A stretch of 62,236 bases of DNA from Colwellia sp. D2M02 (GTDB taxonomy: Bacteria; Pseudomonadota; Gammaproteobacteria; Enterobacterales; Alteromonadaceae). Below the pieces are notes generated by a model. It saw nothing but the letters and a program-made list of their open reading frames with translations. It did no database searches and was not told where the DNA came from. Below are positions 1 to 11,311 of the stretch, piece after piece. Position 1 is the stretch's first letter, and each line of letters opens with the position of its first letter. The position numbers and the translations under genes are program-made. Where the stretch lies: the NCBI RefSeq assembly GCF_018860755.1, contig NZ_JAHKPW010000090.1, positions 9,995 to 72,230 on the forward strand, given 5' to 3'.

Positions 1-18
1 TAAACCGAGTTCAGGTTA
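1..18 (-). repeat. End of a dispersed short repeat (cut by the window edge)
   Basis: The first 16 bases are the exact reverse complement of 62165-62180 and resemble the left arm of the 86-bp element at 12516-12601. The element boundary lies at about 16-18 and the rest is outside the window. I infer a miniature-element end because the sequence also resembles the IS982 terminal repeat at 32217. Confidence 0.55.
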
Positions 19-40
19 TTTATGAACAAATTTTAAGACA

Positions 41-70
41 AAAAAAATCCGACACTAGGTCGGATTTTTA
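41..70 (-). terminator. Rho-independent terminator of purA
   Basis: A perfect 10-bp stem (44-53 with 59-68) encloses a 5-base loop. Read on the minus strand it is followed by a run of T, 18 bases beyond the purA stop codon. Confidence 0.85.
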
Positions 71-88
71 TAGCATTGATAACGTTTA

Positions 89-1405
<1,317 letters not shown>

Positions 1406-1438
1406 TTAGGCGGGGATTTTATCAAATATAGCAGCCTA

Positions 1439-1472
1439 GTCCAAGGGAAAAAGCGACATTTTTTCCTTGGAC
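1439..1472 (-). terminator. Long hairpin between the 1525-2124 gene and purA
   Basis: A 14-bp stem (1439-1452 with 1459-1472, one G-U pair) encloses a 6-base loop. It lies downstream of the secreted-protein gene and 55 bases upstream of the purA start. The lower stem is GC-containing and the upper part is A/T, but no T-run follows on the minus strand, so it may be a terminator, an mRNA end stabiliser or a leader structure of purA. Confidence 0.5.
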
Positions 1473-1524
1473 AGCTTTTTAATAATTATTAACTATATAT
1501 ATTAATAGGTTATAGAGTAGGCAA

Positions 1525-2124
1525 CTACTCCTGATAACCCCATGGCGCTTTCGGGTTTTTAATCGGTTTGGTTAAGTCAAAGTCAACCCTAAACTCTCTT
1601 CCTTCTCTCACTAAGCGATAAGTAAACTTAGTTGGGTAAATATACATCTGCCAAATATTGGTGGCCGACTGAGGGATACCTTGAGTAACGAAGAGCTCTT
1701 TTGAATATTGATCAGCAGGGAATGATTGCACGTTAGACCAACCCGCATCTATAGTATGGCCACCATACATAGTTGACTCGTCATAAGATCCATCTACCTT
1801 TCTGTGATCATGCTTTAATGATAACCCCGCTCCTGTTTTAGTAATAATCCAGGTACGTGATGCGTCATCACCAACATAAAAAGGTACCTGTAATTCATTA
1901 TCAGTACATTTTCTCACATACATAATCAATGGCTTATTAGCAAAGCTACTACCCTTTGCATTATCAATAGTCACTTCACCTTGATATGACTTGCCACAAT
2001 GTTGACTAATGTTATTAAAGAAAGCATCGTGGCTCGGAATTGATACCAGTGGCGCTTCAAGCACCACAGCTGACGCACTTAAACTCGAAAAAACCAAACC
2101 TAACGCTATTATTGTATTTTTCAT
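1525..2124 (-). CDS. Secreted protein of unknown function
   Basis: A 199-residue protein that I do not recognise. The first ~19 residues form a signal peptide (Lys-Asn start, hydrophobic core, Ala-Ser-Ala cleavage region), so export to the periplasm or beyond is likely. The mature part has two cysteines (HCGK and RKCTD) that could form a disulfide, is rich in aromatic residues, and has no membrane segment. A good ribosome site (GAGGT, 5 bases before ATG) supports the start. It lies between hflC and purA, where E. coli has yjeT, but does not resemble that short membrane protein. The hflC terminator separates it from hflC, so it probably has its own promoter in the 85-base gap. Confidence 0.8.
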   Translation of the reverse strand: MKNTIIALGLVFSSLSASAVVLEAPLVSIPSHDAFFNNISQHCGKSYQGEVTIDNAKGSSFANKPLIMYVRKCTDNELQVPFYVGDDASRTWIITKTGAGLSLKHDHRKVDGSYDESTMYGGHTIDAGWSNVQSFPADQYSKELFVTQGIPQSATNIWQMYIYPTKFTYRLVREGREFRVDFDLTKPIKNPKAPWGYQE

Positions 2125-2160
2125 TTGCTACCTCGAAAAAAGAATGTGTATTTTTGCTAT

Positions 2161-2190
2161 AAAAAAGCCAGCAATAAAGCTGGCTTTTGA
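2161..2190 (-). terminator. Rho-independent terminator after hflC
   Basis: A perfect 10-bp stem (2163-2172 with 2179-2188) with a 6-base loop, followed on the minus strand by six T. It lies 20 bases past the hflC stop and ends the hfq-hfl transcript. Confidence 0.88.
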
Positions 2191-2209
2191 TTGTTGTATA
2201 ACCGTTAAA

Positions 2210-3094
2210 CTATTTACCCTTTACGCCATCTTTTAAATAACGGAAAAAGTCACTGTCTGGTTTAACAACCATAATATCATTTTTACTGCTAAAGCTTTTT
2301 TCATAAGCTTCTAAGCTACGAATAAACCCATAAAACTCAGCGTCTTTATTATAAGCATCTGAATATATTTTAGCTGCTAATGCATCTCCTTCACCACGTG
2401 TAGTAAAAGAGTTCTTTTGCGCTTCAGCTAACATAATGGTTACTTTGGCATCAATAGTTGCTCGAATAATTTCAGCCTGCTCTTGACCTTGTGATCTATG
2501 CTCTTTAGCTACTGCAGTACGCTCAGCACGCATACGATCATAAATAGAGTTACTGATTTCAGTCGGTAAGTTAATTGCCTTAATACGAACATCAACAACT
2601 TCAATACCTAAGTCTTCGCGACTACTTTTAGCACTTTCTAGCGCTTGAGCCATAATCGCATCGCGATCACCCGAAACAATCTCTTTAATAGTACGGTGAC
2701 CAAACTCAGTACGTAAGCCGTTATTTACTTTTTGTTTTAGTAACGCACGGGCATTATCAATTGAACCTGACGTTCTTAAATAATAAGTAGAAAAATCTAC
2801 AATGCGCCATTTTACAAAAGAGTCGACTATTAAGTCTTTTTTCTCAGCGGTTACAAATCTATCTGCTGCTTCATCAAGAGTTTGAATACGCGCATCAAGT
2901 TTTTTAACCGATTGAATGAAAGGTATTTTGAAGTTTAAGCCAGGCTCAAATATCATCATTTCACCGGTAGCACTGTCACGTTTAATTTTGTTGAATTCAA
3001 ACACGATACCGCGTTGACCTTCATAAATAACAAAAACAGACGAAACAACTAAGATAAATACTAACGCTACAATAGCAATGGAAAAGTTCTTCAT
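2210..3094 (-). CDS. hflC: FtsH protease modulator HflC (SPFH protein)
   Basis: Inner-membrane SPFH/band-7 protein that, with HflK, forms the large cage around FtsH and controls its access to membrane substrates. The 294-residue sequence has one N-terminal membrane anchor (about residues 5-25), the EGQRGIVFEF start of the SPFH fold, and the helical region ending in the EAQKNSFTTRGEGDA stretch typical of HflC. It follows hflK with a three-base gap, so the two are translationally coupled and made together. Length and motifs match the E. coli protein. Transcription ends at the hairpin at 2161-2190. Confidence 0.96.
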   Translation of the reverse strand: MKNFSIAIVALVFILVVSSVFVIYEGQRGIVFEFNKIKRDSATGEMMIFEPGLNFKIPFIQSVKKLDARIQTLDEAADRFVTAEKKDLIVDSFVKWRIVDFSTYYLRTSGSIDNARALLKQKVNNGLRTEFGHRTIKEIVSGDRDAIMAQALESAKSSREDLGIEVVDVRIKAINLPTEISNSIYDRMRAERTAVAKEHRSQGQEQAEIIRATIDAKVTIMLAEAQKNSFTTRGEGDALAAKIYSDAYNKDAEFYGFIRSLEAYEKSFSSKNDIMVVKPDSDFFRYLKDGVKGK

Positions 3095-3097
3095 GTG

Positions 3098-4240
3098 TTA
3101 GTTTCTCCCACTGTTAAATCTATCAGCACGATCTGATGTCGATGGTGCGCTGTTCTGACTCGGTTGACTAACTGGTACATAAGACTGAGGTGAGTTTGCA
3201 CGAGTATTAGTTGACTGCTGTTGAATTATTTTATCAAGTGGCAAGTACATCATGTTATTACCGCCTTCAACATCAACCATTACTTTACTGGTATTGCTAT
3301 AGACATTTTCCATAGTGGCAATGTATAAACGTTGACGTGTTACTTCTGGAGCAGCTAAGTATTCAGGTAAAAGCTTTTCGAACTTAGCAACTTCACCTTG
3401 CGCATCTAATACTATTTGAGATTTATAAGCTAAAGCTTCTTGCTCTATACGCTTAACTCGACCGCGTGCTTGTGGTTCAATACCACGTGCATAGGCTTCT
3501 GCTTCACGTAAAAAGCGCACTTCATCTTCTTGCGCTGCAATGGCATCATCAAACGCATCTTTTACTTCGTTTGGTGGACGTGCATCTTTAAAGTTAACAT
3601 CAACAATAATTAAGCCTAATTGGTAAGGTTCAATTATTTTATCAAGTTCTTCCCAAACTGATTGACGAATAATTTCACGGCCACTGGTTAAAATGTCATC
3701 CATTTTCGCGTGACCAACAACGTAACGTAAAGCACTATCAAGTGATTGCTTTAAGCTATCATCAGCATTAGTAACACTGAATATATAGTTACGCGCATCA
3801 ACAACACGATATTGAATTTGCATTTCAACATTCACAACATTTTCATCTTGTGTCAGCATGAAGCCTGAAGAAGGCATTTCGCGCGTACTTTGCATATCAA
3901 CAGGAATAACGCGGTCAATAAAAGTCCACTTCCAACGTAAGCCCGGTTCAACGGTACCTGAGTATTGACCAAAACGTAAAACTAGCCCTTGCTCAGCCTC
4001 TTTAATGGTATAAAAACCACTAAACGCATAAACAACTAAGCCAATAATAAGTAAAATACTAACACCGATACTTGAAAAGCTTTTGCCCGGTCCGCCTTTG
4101 GTTGTTTTACCACCAAAAATGCCGGTAACCTTTTTACCTAGGTCATTTAATAACTCATCTAAATCAGGTGGACCTTGATTTTTACCACCTTTATTTTTCC
4201 AGGGGTCTTTATCATTATTCCCCGGTTCGTTCCAAGCCAT
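3098..4240 (-). CDS. hflK: FtsH protease modulator HflK (SPFH protein)
   Basis: Partner of HflC in the HflKC-FtsH complex of the inner membrane. I place the start at the ATG at 4240 (380 residues, MAWNEPGNND), because this matches the N-terminus of E. coli HflK and has GGAG at proper spacing; the in-frame GTG at 4252 overlaps that ribosome site. A Gly/Lys/Asp-rich cytoplasmic N-terminus precedes one membrane segment near residues 60-78, then the SPFH domain (EAEQGLVLRFGQ) and a long helical region with a YARGIEPQARG motif. The C-terminal ~45 residues are Ser/Gln/Asn-rich and probably disordered. It sits in the conserved hfq-hflX-hflK-hflC order. Confidence 0.95.
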   Translation of the reverse strand: MAWNEPGNNDKDPWKNKGGKNQGPPDLDELLNDLGKKVTGIFGGKTTKGGPGKSFSSIGVSILLIIGLVVYAFSGFYTIKEAEQGLVLRFGQYSGTVEPGLRWKWTFIDRVIPVDMQSTREMPSSGFMLTQDENVVNVEMQIQYRVVDARNYIFSVTNADDSLKQSLDSALRYVVGHAKMDDILTSGREIIRQSVWEELDKIIEPYQLGLIIVDVNFKDARPPNEVKDAFDDAIAAQEDEVRFLREAEAYARGIEPQARGRVKRIEQEALAYKSQIVLDAQGEVAKFEKLLPEYLAAPEVTRQRLYIATMENVYSNTSKVMVDVEGGNNMMYLPLDKIIQQQSTNTRANSPQSYVPVSQPSQNSAPSTSDRADRFNSGRN

Positions 4241-4295
4241 ACTTTTCTCCACTTATTCAATGGTTATCATCATAACCATCCGTACAATTAAAAAA

Positions 4296-5582
4296 TTAAT
4301 GCTCGATAAACTCTGCTATCTCACTATGTTTGCTTTTTACTAATCGCTGCCATTCTCTTGATGGTAATTTAACTTCAAGATGGCAATAACCTTCTTCATC
4401 GTAACTTTCACTAGTAATACAATTAAGTTTATACAATTCTCCACGTAATTTACCTGCTCGCGGCGGAATATTTAACTGATGTTTTACCACGTGCGTTCCC
4501 AAACGCTCAGCTAATGCGATAAATAACAAGTCTATCCCTATATTTGCCTGCGCCGACAGCCATACTCTGATTGGCATGCCATCGATATCTCTATCAATAC
4601 GTGGCTCTATATCATCTAGATTATCTATTTTGTTACAAATAATTAACTGTGGTACTTCATCCGCTTCAATTTCTTTTAAAACATACTCAACTTGTTCAAT
4701 GTTTTCTGTACGTCTGTCGTCTGCTATATCAACAACATGCAGTAAAAGCTCAGCTTCTCGAGTTTCTGTCAGTGTAGCTTTAAATGCCGCGACTAAATCG
4801 TGAGGTAAATGTCGAATAAAGCCAACGGTATCGGCTAAAATTACTCGTCCAACACTTGGTAAAGAAATACGTCTTAAGGTAGGGTCTAAAGTAGCAAACA
4901 ACTGATCAGCTGCGTAAACCTCAGCCTGTGTTATCACATTAAATAATGTTGACTTACCCGCGTTTGTATAACCAACAAGTGATAATGTTGGCAATTCTGC
5001 ACGGGCACGAGCTCGACGCCCTTGCTGTCGTTGGACTTCAACTTTCTCTAAACGTTTACGTATATTGATCATGCGTTCACGTAATAAACGTCTATCGGTT
5101 TCTAATTGGGTTTCACCTGGACCACGAAGTCCAATACCACCTTTTTGTCGCTCAAGATGGGTCCAACCACGAATTAAGCGGCTGCTTAAATGTCGTAGCT
5201 GCGCCAGCTCAACTTGTAGTTTACCTTCGTGAGTACGAGCACGTTGTGCAAAAATATCTAAAATTAATGTCGTACGATCAACAACACGGCACTGACAAAG
5301 TGCTTCCATATTTTTTTCTTGAGATGGCGTTAGGCTGTGATTAAATAAAATCACGTTAGCTCCGAAAAGCCTAACCGCTTCGGCAACTTCATCAGCTTTA
5401 CCACTACCAACAAAAAAGCGTGGGTGTGGTGTATTACGCTTGCCTGAAACAACGGTTAACGCCTCAATGCCAGCAGAAGAAACTAACATTTTAAATTCGG
5501 TTAAATCTTCACGAGTACTTTCATCGGGAAAGTCGAGGTGAACAAGTACTGCTTGTTCACCAGCTTGGTAACGATCAAACAA
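4296..5582 (-). CDS. hflX: Ribosome-associated GTPase HflX
   Basis: GTPase that binds the 50S subunit and splits stalled ribosomes, important in heat or antibiotic stress. The 428-residue protein has the N-terminal HflX domain, an Arg-rich coiled segment, then the G domain with GYTNAGKST (P-loop, about 203), DTVGF and NKID, and a C-terminal extension. The start codon is TTG at 5582: the resulting MFDRYQAGEQAVLVH matches the known E. coli N-terminus and AAGG lies at suitable spacing, so the rare start looks real and may limit expression. It lies 51 bases after hfq and 55 before hflK. Confidence 0.95.
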   Translation of the reverse strand: MFDRYQAGEQAVLVHLDFPDESTREDLTEFKMLVSSAGIEALTVVSGKRNTPHPRFFVGSGKADEVAEAVRLFGANVILFNHSLTPSQEKNMEALCQCRVVDRTTLILDIFAQRARTHEGKLQVELAQLRHLSSRLIRGWTHLERQKGGIGLRGPGETQLETDRRLLRERMINIRKRLEKVEVQRQQGRRARARAELPTLSLVGYTNAGKSTLFNVITQAEVYAADQLFATLDPTLRRISLPSVGRVILADTVGFIRHLPHDLVAAFKATLTETREAELLLHVVDIADDRRTENIEQVEYVLKEIEADEVPQLIICNKIDNLDDIEPRIDRDIDGMPIRVWLSAQANIGIDLLFIALAERLGTHVVKHQLNIPPRAGKLRGELYKLNCITSESYDEEGYCHLEVKLPSREWQRLVKSKHSEIAEFIEH

Positions 5583-5633
5583 CTGAATTAAACCTTAACG
5601 ATATGTTTAGTGGTATAAAAATCGATATGCAAT

Positions 5634-5918
<285 letters not shown>

Positions 5919-6032
5919 TTACTGTTTGTTTATGATTAACCTAAAACGCATTAAATTATACAAAATACGCTGAAAATCCCTTTTGTAGCTATGTATAAAA
6001 AACTAACAAATTAATTATACATCAATTTTTAA

Positions 6033-7001
6033 CTATTGCTTTATATTTGCTTGTTCTTTATCGCTTTGTTTTAGTAGCGTTAACACTTGCGCTAAATTTG
6101 TCTCGTCGTCGCTATTAAGCCAATGTAAATCTGGCCAACTACGTAACCATGTTAGTTGTCTTTTCGCAAGTTGTCGTGTTGCACAAACACCACGAAAAAT
6201 CATTTCATCATGATTGCACTCACCATTGAGGTATTGCCACATTTGTCGATAACCAACACAACGGATTGATGGTAAATCTTCGTGTAAATCCCCACGGGCT
6301 TGAAGCTTGTTAACTTCTTCTTCAAAGCCTTGCTCAACCATTTGTTGGTAACGTAACTCTATACGTTGATGTAATGTACTACGCTCTTTGGGAGTAATAG
6401 CTAATTGTAAAATATTGCCAGCGAGCTTATCACCTTTAATTTCGGTCAGTTGTGTTAAAGTGTTACCTGTTATGCGGTAGACCTCAAGCGCTCTGGTTAA
6501 GCGTTGTGGGTCATTAGGGTGAATACGCTTTGCCGACACTGGGTCTATTTCAGCTAACTGATCGTGTAGCGCTTGCCAACCAATATTATTAGCTTGTGCT
6601 TCAATTTCTGCCCTAATTGCTTCATTTGCGGTTGGTAATGGTGAAATGCCCTCAATTAGGCTTTTAAAGTACATCATAGTTCCGCCAACTAATATTGGAA
6701 TACGATTGTTAGCTTTAATCTCATCAATTTTAAGGAGCGCATCACGACAAAAATCAGCTGCAGAGTAGCTTTCACTGGCATCACGTAAATTAATTAAATG
6801 GTGAGGGTACTTTTTTAATTCATCCGCTGTAGGTTTTGCTGTACCAATATTCATATCACGATATATGAGTGCAGAATCGACGCTGATAATTTCACATGGC
6901 AAAGTATCGTATAGCTCCATGGCTAATGCTGTTTTTCCTGAAGCCGTTGGCCCCATTAAACAAATAACAGGTAGCTCTATAGGTGAAGATTGAGTAGACA
7001 C
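6033..7001 (-). CDS. miaA: tRNA dimethylallyltransferase
   Basis: Transfers an isopentenyl group from dimethylallyl diphosphate to A37 of tRNAs reading UNN codons. The 322-residue product has the P-loop GPTASGKT at residues 17-24, the [16 protein letters not shown] signature near 41-56, and the RCVGYRQMW motif in the C-terminal half, all typical of MiaA. The length is normal. It follows mutL after 73 bases and precedes hfq, the classic order. Nothing is missing or unusual. Confidence 0.97.
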   Translation of the reverse strand: MSTQSSPIELPVICLMGPTASGKTALAMELYDTLPCEIISVDSALIYRDMNIGTAKPTADELKKYPHHLINLRDASESYSAADFCRDALLKIDEIKANNRIPILVGGTMMYFKSLIEGISPLPTANEAIRAEIEAQANNIGWQALHDQLAEIDPVSAKRIHPNDPQRLTRALEVYRITGNTLTQLTEIKGDKLAGNILQLAITPKERSTLHQRIELRYQQMVEQGFEEEVNKLQARGDLHEDLPSIRCVGYRQMWQYLNGECNHDEMIFRGVCATRQLAKRQLTWLRSWPDLHWLNSDDETNLAQVLTLLKQSDKEQANIKQ

Positions 7002-7074
7002 GAAAACTTTGCCCTTAACGATTGATAATTTAAGTCGTACTAAATAAAGGACTAAAATAAGACGCTTTATATGA

Positions 7075-9126
7075 TTAGTGTAGCTGCTTTATAGAGGATG
7101 TAAGGTCAACGGGTACAGAATTCAAGAGCAAGCTTGTACTAAACTTATCTCCGAGCACAGTTATGGCTTGTTTGATAAGGTTATCAGCTTGATTTTGAGT
7201 ATATTCTTTATGCAGCATTGCCTGGCCAATCGCTTGAAAAATATCACTTTCAGCAATAAGTGTATCAGCCTGCTGCGCAGTGACTTCCTGCAAAGCATCA
7301 ATAATAGTAATAAAACTGCTACTAACATCTTTATCGCGTAATAGTGCAGGAAACTGCCTAATTTGTACTTTATGATGAGTTTTTATAACAAAAACAATAC
7401 CAGCTTTCGTTAAAAGATCCTCACACGCTCTTAGCAAACTTTCTTGTGCTACAGATAATGTGATCATCACTGGCAACAATAAGGGCTGGCTCACTAAACC
7501 CTGTTCTTGATTATTATTAGTGTTGTTATAATCAAAACTCGTTTGTGTCGTAGATAACCAACGGCTTGCTACTACTTTACTATTGAGCTGTTGAGCAAAC
7601 TTAAACAGTGAAAGTAATCGCAAAGCACCGTCATGCTTATATAAGCCGTAACCTGGAGCTGCATAGTGAATAAACAATGATTCGCTCATTGGTTTTTCAT
7701 AGGCTTGCGTACTACTGTTTGCGTCAGGGTTTAATTGGTTATGGTTTTCATTCTCTGCATCAATACTTGTTGTTTCATGAGCATTAGTTGTATTTAACAA
7801 TTGCTCATAATGACTGACTGCAGCGGGGGATACTTGTTTCGATTGATAGCCACTTTGATTAGCGTAGCGGCTACTGTTGTCATTAACATGCTGTAACGGC
7901 GTAACATAACTAGGGCGTTGATAATCAACAGAGTGGCTTACTGAGCTGGCACCTGATGAATCTAACGTAGAACCAGCTTGAGAAGTATGACTGTATGAGT
8001 TTTCATGAGTCTGATACGACTGCTCAGGCTGTAATGGACTAATTAAGCTATTTTCATCACGGATATTATCGACTCCAAGGGTATCTTCCTCGGCATTATT
8101 TTCTTCGTTAAATAAATTATCAGTATTGTTTATCGATAATAAGGCTTTATGACATACCGAATAAATAAAGTCATGTACATAGCGGCTTTGATGAAAGCGC
8201 ACTTCATGCTTGGCTGGATGAACGTTTACATCAACCTCGCGGCAATCTACTTGTAAAAATAAAACAAAAGCAGGATAAGTATCAGCAGGTAGTAATGTAC
8301 TGTATGCCTGCCTAATAGCGTGGTTAATTAACTTATCACGCATCATACGTCCATTAACATAGCTATAGCATAAATCATTTTGATTACGAGCAAAGCTTGG
8401 CTTAGCCACCCAACCTGATAATTTCATGTTGTCGTGTTCACAATTGACTTCAATGGCATGTTCAATAAACTTTTGTCCGCACACCATAGCAACCCGTTTA
8501 GCATTTTGTGCTTGGGTATTGGCAATACGATATTGACGCACAACTTTACCGTTATGAGTAAGCGTAAAACTCACATCAAAACGCGCTAAGGCGATACGTC
8601 TTACAATTTCATCAATATGGTTAAATTCAGTTTTTTCAGTGCGTAAAAACTTACGTCGTGCTGGAGTATTAAAAAATAAATCGAGCACTTCAATGGTAGT
8701 GCCATCGGGATGTGCAGCTGGTTGAATATTAACGGCCATATCACGCCCTGCAGCAGTTGCTTGCCATGCAGTATCTTGATGTTGTGGTTTAGATGTTAGC
8801 GTGAGACGTGCCACTGAACTTATACTGGCTAGGGCCTCGCCCCTAAAACCTAAGCTATCAATGGCTTCAAGATCAGATAAGTCTTTAATTTTACTGGTAG
8901 CATGCCTACTTAGTGCTAAGGCTAGCTCATCTTTGGCAATACCACTGCCATTATCAGTAATTTTAATTTTTTTTACGCCACCCTTATCCACCGTAATTTG
9001 GATCGCAGTAGCGCCAGCGTCTAAGCTATTTTCAATCAACTCTTTAATAACAGAGGCAGGACGTTCAACAACTTCACCCGCCGCAATTTGGTTAGCTAAA
9101 CGTGCGGGTAATATGGCAATGGTCAT
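7075..9126 (-). CDS. mutL: DNA mismatch repair protein MutL
   Basis: GHKL-type ATPase that couples mismatch recognition by MutS to strand incision. The 683-residue protein has the N-terminal ATPase (catalytic Glu29, Asn33 in [14 protein letters not shown] near 58, GFRGEAL near 93), a transducer domain ending in the [13 protein letters not shown] motif, a long Ser/Asn/Gln-rich linker (about 340-480), and a C-terminal dimerisation domain. The C-terminal region lacks the DQHAxxER endonuclease motif, as in MutH-dependent gammaproteobacteria. The gene lies 24 bases downstream of amiB. Confidence 0.96.
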   Translation of the reverse strand: MTIAILPARLANQIAAGEVVERPASVIKELIENSLDAGATAIQITVDKGGVKKIKITDNGSGIAKDELALALSRHATSKIKDLSDLEAIDSLGFRGEALASISSVARLTLTSKPQHQDTAWQATAAGRDMAVNIQPAAHPDGTTIEVLDLFFNTPARRKFLRTEKTEFNHIDEIVRRIALARFDVSFTLTHNGKVVRQYRIANTQAQNAKRVAMVCGQKFIEHAIEVNCEHDNMKLSGWVAKPSFARNQNDLCYSYVNGRMMRDKLINHAIRQAYSTLLPADTYPAFVLFLQVDCREVDVNVHPAKHEVRFHQSRYVHDFIYSVCHKALLSINNTDNLFNEENNAEEDTLGVDNIRDENSLISPLQPEQSYQTHENSYSHTSQAGSTLDSSGASSVSHSVDYQRPSYVTPLQHVNDNSSRYANQSGYQSKQVSPAAVSHYEQLLNTTNAHETTSIDAENENHNQLNPDANSSTQAYEKPMSESLFIHYAAPGYGLYKHDGALRLLSLFKFAQQLNSKVVASRWLSTTQTSFDYNNTNNNQEQGLVSQPLLLPVMITLSVAQESLLRACEDLLTKAGIVFVIKTHHKVQIRQFPALLRDKDVSSSFITIIDALQEVTAQQADTLIAESDIFQAIGQAMLHKEYTQNQADNLIKQAITVLGDKFSTSLLLNSVPVDLTSSIKQLH

Positions 9127-9150
9127 AGTAATAGCATCAACTAAAGTAAG

Positions 9151-10488
9151 TTATCCCGTACGGGGAATTTTTAAGGTTTGACCAATTTGTAACGAATTAG
9201 ATTTCAAATTGTTAATCGCTTTAAGTTTATTCATTGAAATATTGTAACGCTTAGCGAGTACCGATAGCGACTCGCCACTACGTACTTTATGCTTTTTATA
9301 ACCAATAGACGCAAAATAAGAGCCGGTAAGCGGATGATCCATAAAGTGATTTTTAATCCCTAAATGAATTGCATTGGCTAGTCGTTGCTGGTGTTTTGGC
9401 CACGTTAAATTCTTTTCTTCTTTATGATTAGAGATGAAGCCAGTTTCCACCAAAATAGAGGGGATGTCTGATGACTTTAACACACCGAAATTACCATTTT
9501 GCGGTGTGCTCTTATGCATTTTAGTGATCTTTTTTAACTCACGAATTACATTATTAGCAACCCCAAAGCTCACTCCCAAAGAGTGCTCTTTGCTCATATC
9601 TGCTAATGCTAATGCTAAATGGCTATCTGCAGTATGCTTAATAACACCGCCACCGCCGCCTAATAACTCAGACTTTTCTTCTCGATTAGCCAACCACCTA
9701 GCGAGCTCAGAATCTGCACGCTTTTTAGTTACCACCCAAACTGAAGCACCACTTGGCCCAGGAGTATGAAAAGCATCAGCGTGAATAGAAACAAAGAAAT
9801 CAACGTTTTTCTGTCTCGCTAAGCTCGTCCGGCGGTTAATATCAACATAGTAATCTCCGCTACGTATCAAGACCGCTTTCATGCCTTTTTCATTATTAAT
9901 TAGCGTTTGAAGTTTTTTAGCAATAGCTAAGGTAACACGTTTTTCATAAGTACCTTTACCGCCAATAGAGCCGGGGTCTTCACCGCCATGACCAGCATCA
10001 ATACCAATAACAATATCACCTAAGTTAGCTGTTGGCTTATCCATAACAACACTATTGCGATTTTTATCATATAAATCGATAACTAATCGATTACCATACT
10101 GTCCTGCAGGCGCCAATGGAAATACAGTTAATTGATAAGACTGATTTAGCTCTAATACTAAGCGGGCTTTACTTTTACTTTGGCTACCACGGAATAGCTT
10201 TATTCTGGGATCACCCTCGGCTAACTTTTCTAACGCTACGGTATTCTTTGTATTCGCAAAATCTACCACTAATCGGTGTGGGTTTTGTAAGGTAAAATAT
10301 TTATAATCTGGTTTATTTTTAACATCAAAGACAATACGTGTATTTTCAGGTGCCGGCCAAACACGAATCCCGTTAATGCTATTAGTTGCCCAAACACTAG
10401 CGGCAAAAAATAAGCACCCGATAACGGTGATAAACTGGATACATTTTTTAGTAAAACGGTTTCGCGTTAGATACATCAATATTCTCAT
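9151..10488 (-). CDS. amiB: N-acetylmuramoyl-L-alanine amidase (AMIN-Amidase_3-LysM)
   Basis: Periplasmic zinc amidase that cleaves the stem peptide from murein during daughter-cell separation. The 445-residue sequence has a signal peptide, an AMIN septal-targeting domain (about 35-135), an Amidase_3 catalytic domain with the zinc-ligand motifs IDAGHGGEDPG, the SIHADAF segment and the LVETGFISN motif, and one C-terminal LysM domain (about 400-443) that binds peptidoglycan. E. coli AmiB shares this plan including LysM. It follows tsaE after four bases, so both are cotranscribed. Two start codons lie four residues apart; I keep the first. Confidence 0.95.
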   Translation of the reverse strand: MRILMYLTRNRFTKKCIQFITVIGCLFFAASVWATNSINGIRVWPAPENTRIVFDVKNKPDYKYFTLQNPHRLVVDFANTKNTVALEKLAEGDPRIKLFRGSQSKSKARLVLELNQSYQLTVFPLAPAGQYGNRLVIDLYDKNRNSVVMDKPTANLGDIVIGIDAGHGGEDPGSIGGKGTYEKRVTLAIAKKLQTLINNEKGMKAVLIRSGDYYVDINRRTSLARQKNVDFFVSIHADAFHTPGPSGASVWVVTKKRADSELARWLANREEKSELLGGGGGVIKHTADSHLALALADMSKEHSLGVSFGVANNVIRELKKITKMHKSTPQNGNFGVLKSSDIPSILVETGFISNHKEEKNLTWPKHQQRLANAIHLGIKNHFMDHPLTGSYFASIGYKKHKVRSGESLSVLAKRYNISMNKLKAINNLKSNSLQIGQTLKIPRTG

Positions 10489-10492
10489 TACT

Positions 10493-10990
10493 TCATGATA
10501 AACTGCTGGCTACTTCACTATTTAATACCGTTAAAATAGCTTCACCACGAGGCGTCTCTGCCTGTAAGTTAATTGTGCGTTGTTCATTTTGATAAGCCAT
10601 ATTAATGATTAAATCGGCTTTAGCCAATAGCCCAGTGCCTTTTTCTGGCCATTCAATAAAGCAGCAACAATCATCATTAAAATAATCTCGAATTCCCATA
10701 TACTCTAATTCTTCAGGATCACTTAATCGATAAAGATCAAAATGAAATACACGCCACTGAGCAAGCTCATAAGGCTCAACAATAGTGTAAGTAGGGCTTT
10801 TGACGTTACCGTTATGCCCCATTCCACAAACAAAACCACGGGTTAAGGTAGTTTTCCCAGCACCTAAATCACCATTAAGATAAACGACTAGCGATTGCTG
10901 GTGCTCGAAACTTTGCAGCGCTTGCGCTAATTGCGCGCCAACCGTTAATGTTGCCTGCTCATCTTTTAAAAAATATTCAATTTGTTTCAT
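10493..10990 (-). CDS. tsaE: tRNA threonylcarbamoyladenosine ATPase TsaE
   Basis: ATPase subunit of the TsaBDE complex that makes t6A37 in ANN-reading tRNAs. The 165-residue protein carries the P-loop GDLGAGKTT (about 41-49), the SPTYTIVE motif, the HFDLYRL segment and the FIEWPEKG motif, all family hallmarks. It heads the tsaE-amiB-mutL operon. In E. coli the nnr gene precedes it; here there is only a 321-base gap to the divergent queG. Confidence 0.95.
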   Translation of the reverse strand: MKQIEYFLKDEQATLTVGAQLAQALQSFEHQQSLVVYLNGDLGAGKTTLTRGFVCGMGHNGNVKSPTYTIVEPYELAQWRVFHFDLYRLSDPEELEYMGIRDYFNDDCCCFIEWPEKGTGLLAKADLIINMAYQNEQRTINLQAETPRGEAILTVLNSEVASSLS

Positions 10991-11311
10991 TTTCTCAATC
11001 TATATGTAATAGCAGTTACAAACTTTACTCGTATTATCTAGTATGTTTTACCGCAATCGTAATGAAGGTAGTTAATGGAGCCTATAGTAACGTTAATAAT
11101 ATCAGCTGCTGCGCCGTGAATATAGTTTGATAATTATGCCATTGAATAATTCACCTGAGCAAGTGTCCTTATAGCTTTGTATTGAAGAGCTATTAAAGGC
11201 TGATATTCATCACTCATATTGTGTTAAACTAATCATAAATTGCACCATTAAAATATTGATTCAGTAATATTTACTCTACACCTTATTACTGAACATTAGC
11301 TGACTTCTTTC
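10991..11311. other. Divergent intergenic region tsaE/queG without a gene
   Basis: This 321-base AT-rich gap separates two divergent genes and must hold promoters for both. I see no convincing reading frame: a 60-codon frame at 10948-11130 overlaps tsaE antisense and lacks a ribosome site. No remnant of nnr, which occupies this position in E. coli, was recognised. Confidence 0.6.

Noticed and set aside
8801..9181. 126-codon plus-strand frame over the start of mutL
   Set aside because: Antisense to the conserved ATPase motifs of mutL and without family resemblance.
10948..11130. 60-codon frame between tsaE and queG as an nnr remnant
   Set aside because: Overlaps tsaE antisense and shows no Nnr motif.
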